Shown here one piece after another: positions 35,085 through 42,281 of a DNA stretch of 46,509 bases (position 1 is the stretch's first letter; every line of letters begins with the position of its first letter). Made by a program: the position numbers and the translations under genes. Under the pieces are notes generated by a model. That model made no database searches and had not been told where the DNA came from. It saw only the letters and a list, made by a program, of their open reading frames with translations. The stretch comes from Cyanobacteria bacterium UBA791 (GTDB lineage Bacteria; Cyanobacteriota; Vampirovibrionia; Gastranaerophilales; Gastranaerophilaceae). The stretch is taken from the NCBI GenBank assembly GCA_002297005.1, contig DBIX01000084.1, positions 34,339 to 80,847 of the forward strand, in the 5' to 3' direction.

Positions 35085-36697
35085 AGAGTTTTAAAGAATT
35101 TTTTAGCAGCAGAATAATCTAAGTTTCTCATATAATCGGCAGAAACTTTTTCTTGATAAGTACCGTTGTATCCTTCAAATTTATATTTTAAGAAAGCTTC
35201 AACTGCAATATCTTTTTCTGACATTTCAGGGTGTTCTTTTTTCATATTGTCAATGAAGTTCATATAATCTTTATCGATAACTAATGTTTTAATGCCATTT
35301 TTACCGGGAGCATCTACTTGTTTGAAGTAATCAGGATCGTTTTTGCTTGCTTCTTTATATAATTTATATTCCATAAAGAAAGTTACAACCTCTTGTTGAA
35401 GAGGTGGCATTTTATCATCCAAAAGAGCATGGGTTAATTCATGAGTAACAACAGATGCTATTTCAGGTTTTGAAATTGTTTCTGTATCAACAGTAATCTT
35501 ATTTCCAACATGAGTACCAACTGAAGCATATCTTTTGCAATCGTATAAGCATTGTTCTTTTAAGACGTTTGCATAATCTTTTTGTAAATCTGCAGGAAAA
35601 TCTTTCATATTTTCTAGCATATAAACACCACTATCTAATATTTTATGTATAGCTTTTTTATCTTGAGTTGTTATTGCATTATTTTTGATATTGTTATCTG
35701 CAGTTTTTACATAACCGACCATATCAAGTTCAGCCATTGCATTTAAAAATTCTGCTAACCCAACGGCATTACCAGCCTTGTCAGTAGAGTGTCCAGAGGC
35801 TGAAAAATAACCTTTTTCTTTGTCATCAAGTTTACCGTCACCATTCAAGTCAAAAATTTCATAGCCTTTTTTAATATTACCGGCTTCATCTAAAACATCA
35901 TTAAAGGCAATTTGCTCATTGGTTTTAAATTGAGTTTTTATTTCATCAGAAATGACATTGTTTCCTTTTTCATCTTTTATTTCTGACTTTTCTAATTTTT
36001 CACGATTAGCAGTCAACAATTCGGATTTTGTTTTATCGTAAACTTTTTGTTTATCTTCTTTTGAAATAATTCCATCTGTTTTTCCATCTTTTGAAGTATC
36101 TTTATCTATTGAATACAAATATTTTTCAAGATTTTTTAGTTTTGACCTTTTATATATACCGTTATTGCTTTTATATTCTTTTTCGACGTTATCAAGTTTA
36201 CCATCACTATTAAGGTCAAAAATTTCCATGCCTTTTTTTATGTTGCCATCGGCATCAGCAATTTCTTTTGATATATCCTTATATTCAAGTCCAAAAACTT
36301 CTTTTATTTCAGGTGTCATAATAGTTTCGCCTGCTTCGTTTTTATAATTTGAAACACGGTTTTGAAGTTTTTCAAACTCTGTCGGATTTAGTTTAAACAT
36401 TTTATTAATGAACTTTATTAAATCTTCTTGGGTAATTTCTTTTTTCTTAACTTTTTCGTCTTGCAAAAAGATATTAATATCGTTTTGAGTTATAGTACCC
36501 CTTGTGCCTTGCTCTTTGTCAAGCATATTTATGGAAACACGTTTTAAGTCTGATTTCTCAAACTTGTTATAACCATTATCTGTCAAATAATCGAACAAAA
36601 ATTTTTCTTTTTTGTCCTCTTTGAAATCAGCTTTTTTAATAGAAAAATTTCTATTTTTTATATCGTATTTAATTTCTTTGTTATTAATTTCAGACAT
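35081..36697 (-). CDS. EF-hand protein with HELTH zinc-peptidase-like domain
   Basis: 538 residues from the ATG at 36697, chosen because AAGGTGG lies 7 bases upstream; an ORF start 10 codons earlier has no ribosome site. Residues ~150-310 carry at least three calcium loops (DLNSDGKLDNVEKE, DKDTSKDGKTDG, DLNGDGKLDDKEKG) in an internally repeated unit ('G-N-I-K-K-G-x-E-I-F-D-L-N'). The C-terminal part has HELTHALL with H419 and H423, and EVVTFFMEYKLYKEA downstream offers a Glu ligand. There is no signal peptide. Calcium could gate the peptidase, by inference. It is not similar to the AETNA-family paralogues beyond HExxH. Confidence 0.7.
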   Translation of the reverse strand: MSEINNKEIKYDIKNRNFSIKKADFKEDKKEKFLFDYLTDNGYNKFEKSDLKRVSINMLDKEQGTRGTITQNDINIFLQDEKVKKKEITQEDLIKFINKMFKLNPTEFEKLQNRVSNYKNEAGETIMTPEIKEVFGLEYKDISKEIADADGNIKKGMEIFDLNSDGKLDNVEKEYKSNNGIYKRSKLKNLEKYLYSIDKDTSKDGKTDGIISKEDKQKVYDKTKSELLTANREKLEKSEIKDEKGNNVISDEIKTQFKTNEQIAFNDVLDEAGNIKKGYEIFDLNGDGKLDDKEKGYFSASGHSTDKAGNAVGLAEFLNAMAELDMVGYVKTADNNIKNNAITTQDKKAIHKILDSGVYMLENMKDFPADLQKDYANVLKEQCLYDCKRYASVGTHVGNKITVDTETISKPEIASVVTHELTHALLDDKMPPLQQEVVTFFMEYKLYKEASKNDPDYFKQVDAPGKNGIKTLVIDKDYMNFIDNMKKEHPEMSEKDIAVEAFLKYKFEGYNGTYQEKVSADYMRNLDYSAAKKFFKTL

Positions 36698-36813
36698 AAT
36701 CATCCCACCTTGACCATGTAAAAACATCGGAATAAAAAAAATTTACTATTTGTAAAATATTCTTTAACAAATTTTTATAATTTGAATTAAAATAATAAAT
36801 AGGAGAAGAAATA

Positions 36814-37323
36814 ATGAAAGTTTTAAGCAAGCAAAAAAATTCAAGAATGTGTTTTATCTGTGGAATGGACAATCCACAAGGTTTTAAATCACAATTTTAT
36901 AATATGGAAGACGGTAGTGTAATTACACCAGTAAGATATAAAGATGTTCACCAAAGTTTTCCGCAAAGAGTTCATGGCGGATTAATTGCAACAATGTTGG
37001 ATGAACTTGCTTGCCGTGCTTATTGGGTAAATGGTGATTATACTCTTGGTGTTACAACCTCAATGGAATTAAAATACAGAAAACCAGTACCTTATGATGT
37101 TGATATTTTGGCTCAAGGTTACGTTGTTTACGATAAATCAAGAATGTTTAAAACTAAATCAAAAATTATAGATTTTGACGGAACAGTTTTTGCAGAGGCA
37201 ATTACAACGTATTTGAAATTACCAGTAGAAAAAATTGCCGAAAATGTTGATGTTCACGAAGAAATGCCATATTTAATAGAAGATGGTATAAAAGAAATTG
37301 ATTACGTTTCTAAAATGGATTAA
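36814..37323 (+). CDS. PaaI-family hotdog thioesterase
   Basis: 169 residues with the hotdog signature RVHGGLIATMLDELACRAYWV (the HGG turn, with Asp/Glu in the following helix) and GVTTSMELKYRKPVPY. It probably hydrolyses an acyl-CoA; the substrate is unknown. CFICGMDNPQG at the N-terminus (CxxC) is common in this subgroup. A TAGGAGAAG ribosome site fixes the start. It is divergent from the EF-hand peptidase gene and followed by paralogue 3. Confidence 0.88.
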   Translation: MKVLSKQKNSRMCFICGMDNPQGFKSQFYNMEDGSVITPVRYKDVHQSFPQRVHGGLIATMLDELACRAYWVNGDYTLGVTTSMELKYRKPVPYDVDILAQGYVVYDKSRMFKTKSKIIDFDGTVFAEAITTYLKLPVEKIAENVDVHEEMPYLIEDGIKEIDYVSKMD

Positions 37324-37332
37324 TTTTTAATA

Positions 37333-37360
37333 TTAAACTTTGTAAAAATCAGATTATAAT
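37333..37360 (+). promoter_or_regulatory. Promoter of peptidase paralogue 3
   Basis: TTAAAC (37333-37338), 16-base spacer, TATAAT (37355-37360), giving a ~48-base leader with a weak AAGG. Confidence 0.55.
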
Positions 37361-37415
37361 CAAGCAATAATCATGATTTAGCTATCTTAAATAAAGAGTA
37401 AGGTAGTGTATTAAA

Positions 37416-38906
37416 ATGTTAATTAATCCAATTAATACAGTTTCAAAAGCAGTAGCAAAGCCACTAAACAAGGTTGCTCCACAACCTCGTATGATTAATG
37501 GCTTAGCTAAAGATACTTTTCAAAAAAGTACTGCAATGACTGAACCAAAAAGAATGATGCCACCAAATAGAGGACTTGGTGATATTGTTGATTTAGCATA
37601 CACAACACTTAGACCTGAAAATAAAAAGAAAGTTGATGAAGCAACTAAGAGATTAAAAGAACAATATGGAGATGTTGCAACAATAACATTTGAAACTGAT
37701 AAATACTCTCCAAAAAATGAATATTGTCTAAAAGCTACATTAGGATTGTCAGAAAGCCATTCAGAATTTTATGATAACAATATCAATAAAATTGGTGAAG
37801 AAGATGTAAGTTATTATGCCAAAAATGGTGAAGTATATATAATTACTAAGAATACAGATTATAGAAATAATACAACTACAAAAGTTAGAAAACAATTTGA
37901 CAATAATGGCAAAAAAGTTGTAACTGATGAAGTACGAATTATTAGAGATAAAAATAATAATCTAATAAGAAAAGAAATGATGACTCATTCTGATATTACA
38001 GGTGCTTTTGACCAAAAATACGTTTATCCAGATGGAACAGAAAAAGTTATTTCTCAAACAAAGAAATTCAAAAAGTTTGATGGAATGGAATGTATCCACA
38101 AGGATATGACTTCTCTTGATGGTACTCGTACTCAATACAAGCTTGAACAAGATAACAAGGGTAACAAACTTTTAGAATACAAAATTACCGATAAAGACGG
38201 TAAAGTTTTGATGAATTTAAACAAAACAATGGAAAGAGTTGCCGATAATAAAGTTATTTCATCAAACGGTGATAAAGTTTATGAAATGACTTTTGAACCT
38301 AAGCAAATAACTATTCAAGAAAAAGGTAAAGACGCAACTGTTATACCAATTAAAAAAGGCTTTTTCTCAAAAGGTTTGAAATTGACTGGTGAAAAGAAAG
38401 AAATGTCTGAATTGTTGCAAAAATTGCCTGCTGAGCAGTTGAAAGCTTTGGCAAGTACCGTAAAAGTTTTGAATGGTACAAACAATACAAAAGAATGTAA
38501 TATGCAACCTCTATCAAAAACGGTTAATACTGTAAATGAAGTTTTCTCTGTGTTGCACGAAATAGGTCATGCAGTAGATTACAGAAAATCAGGATTATTT
38601 TTGCCAGATTTTACAACTATTTCAAGGGATGATGAGTTAAAAAGAATTTATACAGAAGAAAAAGATAACTTTGAAAAAGCTTATCCAAATGCTCAAAGAG
38701 AACATTTAGATTATTTTATTGACCAAAAAGAACACTACTCTGGAAAATGGGGTGGACTTCAAGAATTAGTTGCGGAAACAAATGCTCTTAGAGATTCTTA
38801 CACAACAGAAGATGGTTTAGCTGTTCGTGTACAATATTTACAACAACACTATCCTCGTACAATAGCTTATATTAATGATAGATTAGAAAATTATAAAACT
38901 AAATAA
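37416..38906 (+). CDS. Putative zinc metallopeptidase, HExxH-AETNA family (paralogue 3)
   Basis: 496 residues, no signal peptide. N-terminus MLINPINTVS, LNKVAPQ at about 17-23, and GLAKDTFQKS at about 29-38, strikingly like the M29 protein at 42282. The middle again holds TDYRNNTTTKV and MTSLDGTRTQYKLEQD-type strands ending DYKITD-like EYKITDKDGKVLMNL. The zinc site is HEIGHAVD with H381 and H385, and the likely third ligand is E454 in ELVAETNALRD, 69 residues on. HLDYF and YLQQHYPRTIAYI are conserved. It converges with nrdG. Confidence 0.72.
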   Translation: MLINPINTVSKAVAKPLNKVAPQPRMINGLAKDTFQKSTAMTEPKRMMPPNRGLGDIVDLAYTTLRPENKKKVDEATKRLKEQYGDVATITFETDKYSPKNEYCLKATLGLSESHSEFYDNNINKIGEEDVSYYAKNGEVYIITKNTDYRNNTTTKVRKQFDNNGKKVVTDEVRIIRDKNNNLIRKEMMTHSDITGAFDQKYVYPDGTEKVISQTKKFKKFDGMECIHKDMTSLDGTRTQYKLEQDNKGNKLLEYKITDKDGKVLMNLNKTMERVADNKVISSNGDKVYEMTFEPKQITIQEKGKDATVIPIKKGFFSKGLKLTGEKKEMSELLQKLPAEQLKALASTVKVLNGTNNTKECNMQPLSKTVNTVNEVFSVLHEIGHAVDYRKSGLFLPDFTTISRDDELKRIYTEEKDNFEKAYPNAQREHLDYFIDQKEHYSGKWGGLQELVAETNALRDSYTTEDGLAVRVQYLQQHYPRTIAYINDRLENYKTK

Positions 38907-38914
38907 TAAAAAAA

Positions 38915-38942
38915 TAGTGCTATTAGGTTTCCCATAGCACTA
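38915..38942 (-). terminator. Terminator of nrdDG, overlapping the nrdG stop
   Basis: Stem TAGTGCTAT / ATAGCACTA with a 10-base loop, followed on the minus strand by TTTTTTTATT. The stem includes the last codons and stop of nrdG. Confidence 0.85.
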
Positions 38943-39414
38943 CTTCGTTATTTTTTAAAGTTTCTTTTACATTGATAACTCTTTGATTTGAACTTCCTAT
39001 CCAATGTAAGTTGTTGTCGTTTAGTTTTTGAACAAATTCACCGTCAATTAAAACATCAATATCTTCAATTCCATCTAAATCTCGAACCTGTTCCCATTGA
39101 TAACCGGTATAAAGCCAAATTGTTTTTTCAGGAAGTTCGGCTCTCATTTTTTTGATAAGTCTAAAAACTTCTGAACGATTGTTTGGAAACAATGGATCGC
39201 CACCGCTAAAAGTTATACCCGCAATACATGGATTTGATAGAGCTTCAAATAATTCATCTTCAGCATTTTTATCAAAAGGTAAGCCACCTTTTTCATCCCA
39301 AGTAATTGGATTTTGACAACCTTTGCACTTGTGATTGCAACCAGCAACCCAAAGTACTGTTCTTAAACCGTCACCATTTAGCATATCTTCTTTTGTTATG
39401 TTGTGGTAATTCAT
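38923..39414 (-). CDS. nrdG: Anaerobic ribonucleotide reductase activating protein
   Basis: Radical-SAM enzyme that makes the glycyl radical on NrdD. 163 residues from the ATG at 39414. This start gives the family's own N-terminus (MNYHNITKEDMLNGDG) with GAGAG upstream; the ORF extends 18 codons further through an intercistronic hairpin. The [4Fe-4S] motif CNHKCKGC at about 26-33 is exact, followed by NPITWD, GGLPF and the SAM-binding GITFSGGDPLFP. It lies downstream of nrdD in the same operon. Confidence 0.96.
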   Translation of the reverse strand: MNYHNITKEDMLNGDGLRTVLWVAGCNHKCKGCQNPITWDEKGGLPFDKNAEDELFEALSNPCIAGITFSGGDPLFPNNRSEVFRLIKKMRAELPEKTIWLYTGYQWEQVRDLDGIEDIDVLIDGEFVQKLNDNNLHWIGSSNQRVINVKETLKNNEVVLWET

Positions 39415-39445
39415 TAATCTCTCTCTAAATTCTTTTTTTATAATT

Positions 39446-39475
39446 ATGGGTTTTGATTTTTTAATCAAAACCCAT
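39446..39475 (-). other. Intercistronic hairpin between nrdD and nrdG
   Basis: Perfect 13-bp stem ATGGGTTTTGATT / AATCAAAACCCAT with a TTTT loop. There is no T-run on the minus strand, so it is more likely an mRNA processing or stability element than a terminator. Confidence 0.55.
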
Positions 39476-39559
39476 TAAATTTACTTGTGTTTCACAGAGT
39501 ACTCAAATTACGTTCTACCGAAAATCGTCTTACTAGTTTTTCAGCCTCTGTTCGGGTGA

Positions 39560-41815
39560 TTACATACTTACTCTGTCTTTGATTTCTTCCATTTTAGCTT
39601 CATTCAAGCGAGTGTCACCTTTTACTCTTGAGTAAGATAAGTAACCGTTCATTCTGTCGATTTTTGTAAGGTTTTTGCTACCACATTTTGGACATACATC
39701 CATGTTTAATTCTTCATGACCGCAATCATCACAGTAAGAAAGTGATAGATTTACACCTTCATAAAAACCTTTATCCATAGCTCTTTTAATCAAAGTTTCA
39801 ATAGCTTTTGTATTATAAGAAATTGGATATTTAACGTATTGAATTTTTCCACCGTTCAATAGTTCCCAGAAACGACCCTCTAAATCTTGTTTTTCTAAAG
39901 GTCCAATGTGTTCTGTAACGTGACAATGGAAACTGTTTGATACATAGCCTCTGTCAGAAACTTTTTCTACAACGCCGTATTTTTTACGGAATTGTTTGAT
40001 TTGTAAACCGCAAAGATTTTCTGCAGGAGTACCATAAATTGCATATAAGTTACCGTCTTCTTCTTTGAATTGGTTAACTTTTTTGTTAATGTATTCCATT
40101 ACTTCTAAAGCGAATGCACCGTCTTCTACAAGTGATTTACCATTGTATAACTCTTGTAATTCGTTTAACGCAGTAATACCAAATGATGCAGTTGAAGATT
40201 TCAAGATAGGTTTAATTTTGTCGTGTAAACCTAAGTGTCCACCGTAGAAACCACCTTCGCAGAATGCTAATGGATTGATTGACGCTCTCATTTCACCAAG
40301 ATAATCATAAGTACGTTTGTGTAAGTTTCTAATCATTTCCATATAATAATCAAGAACTTCATAGAAATCTTTGCCCTCTTTTTGTGCTTTTGCATAAATC
40401 ATTGGTAAGTGTAAGCTGATTGCACCAATATTAAATCTTCCTACGAAAACTGGTACATCGTTTTCATCAGCAGGTTTCATACCGCCTCTTTCATACCAAG
40501 GTGAAAGGAATGCTCTGCAACCCATTGGTGAAATAACTTTTTTGTATTTTTTGTACATACTAGCGATGTAGCCCTCACCAGTCATTGACAACCAATCTGG
40601 ATACATAGCTTTTTTAGAACATTCAACACCAACTTGGAATAAATCTTCTAACTCACCGCCGTTGCCGTGTAAGTTTTCGTCATATAAGAATACAATCTTA
40701 GGGAATAAAACAGGTTTTTTGTTACCTTTTTTACCTTGACCTTCTTCTCTTACTTTTAACATCATTTTTGATGCCATTTTTTCAAATCTTTCAGTACCTA
40801 AGCCCATTGTCATTGTGATAAATGGATAATCACCACGGCTAGATGCTACTGTGTTGAATTTGTATTCCCAGCCTTGGAAACCATCGTGGAAATCTCTTTC
40901 AACATCTTTGTAAGCTTCTTCATCAGCTTTTTCAGCACTTACGCCCATGTCAATGTATCTTTGGTAATTTTTGTTATAAGTTTTTTGTGCGAATGGAGCT
41001 AAAATTTTATCAACTTCTGGAACTGTGAAACCACCATATTGTTGACTTGCAGCTGCCATTACAATATCACCAATTACATCAAAAGCAACTTCTAATGTTT
41101 TTGGCTCGTTGTACCAAAGGTTACCCATTTCAAAGCCACCTTTTAATACGTTTGCAACGTCGAATAAACAACAGTTCATTGTGTCACGTCTTGCTGACAT
41201 ATCGTGAATGTAAATGTAACCGTCACGAGTTGCTTGTAATTCTGGAACAGTTAAAAAGAATTTTTTGTATAATTCTTTGTTTAATTGGTTGAAGATTAAA
41301 GAACGTTTTGTTGAAACTAAAGCTGAATCAGCATTTGAGTTTTCTTTATCTCCAATGTACATAATTTTTTGGCTTTCTTGATAAACTTTATCAAGCATAT
41401 TTACGAAATCAATTTTGTAATCTCTGTAATTTCTGTAGCTTTTTGCAACTTTTGGATTTACAGCTTCTAGTGCATTTTCTACGATACAATGCATTTTGAA
41501 GATTTCGATTTCACTTTGGCGTGTTTCTACAACACTCCAATTTACATAATTGCATAATTGTTCAATTTCTTGGTCTGTAAAATCTACTAACATTCTTGCA
41601 GCAGATTTTTTAACGGCTTTAACAACTTTATCGATATTGTAATCTTCTAATGTACCGTCTTTTTTAATGATTTTTACATTTTTAACAGCAATTTTTGATG
41701 TAAAAGCTTTAATGTTGTTTTTTACTGAATTTAACGATGCTGGTTTTGTTACGTTCGAATTTGAACCAACGTTTTCATTAATTTTTACAACATTTCCGTT
41801 TTCTAATTGTGGCAT
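39560..41815 (-). CDS. nrdD: Anaerobic ribonucleoside-triphosphate reductase
   Basis: Makes deoxyribonucleotides without oxygen. 751 residues: an N-terminal ATP-cone (about 45-140, IIKKDGTLEDYNIDKVVKAV), the ten-stranded barrel with CCLFDVANVLKGG and the substrate-site loops, then the zinc site CDDCG...CPKCG and the glycyl radical loop RMNGYLSYSR with Gly724. NrdG is encoded downstream. An AAAAAAGGAG ribosome site precedes the ATG. The leader contains a possible 33-codon gene. A strictly or facultatively anaerobic life fits with the superoxide reductase. Confidence 0.98.
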   Translation of the reverse strand: MPQLENGNVVKINENVGSNSNVTKPASLNSVKNNIKAFTSKIAVKNVKIIKKDGTLEDYNIDKVVKAVKKSAARMLVDFTDQEIEQLCNYVNWSVVETRQSEIEIFKMHCIVENALEAVNPKVAKSYRNYRDYKIDFVNMLDKVYQESQKIMYIGDKENSNADSALVSTKRSLIFNQLNKELYKKFFLTVPELQATRDGYIYIHDMSARRDTMNCCLFDVANVLKGGFEMGNLWYNEPKTLEVAFDVIGDIVMAAASQQYGGFTVPEVDKILAPFAQKTYNKNYQRYIDMGVSAEKADEEAYKDVERDFHDGFQGWEYKFNTVASSRGDYPFITMTMGLGTERFEKMASKMMLKVREEGQGKKGNKKPVLFPKIVFLYDENLHGNGGELEDLFQVGVECSKKAMYPDWLSMTGEGYIASMYKKYKKVISPMGCRAFLSPWYERGGMKPADENDVPVFVGRFNIGAISLHLPMIYAKAQKEGKDFYEVLDYYMEMIRNLHKRTYDYLGEMRASINPLAFCEGGFYGGHLGLHDKIKPILKSSTASFGITALNELQELYNGKSLVEDGAFALEVMEYINKKVNQFKEEDGNLYAIYGTPAENLCGLQIKQFRKKYGVVEKVSDRGYVSNSFHCHVTEHIGPLEKQDLEGRFWELLNGGKIQYVKYPISYNTKAIETLIKRAMDKGFYEGVNLSLSYCDDCGHEELNMDVCPKCGSKNLTKIDRMNGYLSYSRVKGDTRLNEAKMEEIKDRVSM

Positions 41816-41866
41816 TTACTAATCTCCTTTTTTGTTAAAAAGGCAGAAATAGGATAAATTATTATG

Positions 41867-41968
41867 CTATTGTAATTTTAGATTCCCAAATTCCTGTCCC
41901 GAGGTCTTTTTTAAATAGTTCAAATAAGTATGTCTCTTCCAATAGATGCATTTAATAAATTCACACAT
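41867..41968 (-). CDS. Possible small protein or leader peptide upstream of nrdD, 33 residues
   Basis: ATG at 41968 is preceded by AAGGA at good distance. The product begins MCEFIKCIYWKRHTYLNYL and has Cys at residues 2 and 7 and a basic centre. It lies between the nrdD promoter (TATAAT at 41996-41991) and nrdD, so it would be translated first from the same mRNA. It could be a regulatory leader peptide or a small Cys/metal-binding protein. I recognise no family, and the short length means chance cannot be excluded. Confidence 0.4.
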   Translation of the reverse strand: MCEFIKCIYWKRHTYLNYLKKTSGQEFGNLKLQ

Positions 41969-41990
41969 GCTATCCTTATTTGTTCCTTTA

Positions 41991-42019
41991 ATTATACCTC
42001 ATAATTTTATTGTTTGGAA
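41991..42019 (-). promoter_or_regulatory. Promoter of nrdDG
   Basis: TTCCAA (42019-42014), 17-base spacer, TATAAT (41996-41991), giving a leader of about 170 bases before nrdD. Confidence 0.6.
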
Positions 42020-42225
42020 GATAATTTTTTAAAATTTAACCCATAAGATTTAGACAAATTAACCTAAAGGTTTATATAGTGCGAAAAGGTCGGATTTACA
42101 AATTTTACAATAAATAACGAAATATAATATTTTGTAAATTTCTATTACTCAATGTTAATATTTAAAAATTTTTGTAAAATTTTCATGCCCTAAGAATGAG
42201 TTATTTTAGAGTTATTTTTGAGAAG
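42020..42225. other. AT-rich intergenic stretch, no gene seen
   Basis: Contains inverted ATTTACAAA-like repeats (near 42094 and 42133) and TATATAGTG near 42076, which resembles half of an NrdR box. I see no ORF, tRNA or convincing riboswitch fold. Confidence 0.4.
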
Positions 42226-42264
42226 AAAAGAGGGGCAAAAATCGAAGATTTTTGCCCCTCTTTT
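42226..42264. terminator. Bidirectional terminator after the M29 peptidase gene
   Basis: Perfect 18-bp stem AAAAGAGGGGCAAAAATC (42226-42243) / complement (42247-42264) with a GAA loop and A/T runs on both sides. Confidence 0.95.
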
Positions 42265-42281
42265 ACTTTTTAAAATTCTTT

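Noticed and set aside
42070..42085. NrdR-box-like TATATAGTG upstream of nrdD
   Set aside because: Only one half matches and there is no second box at the usual spacing; too weak to call.
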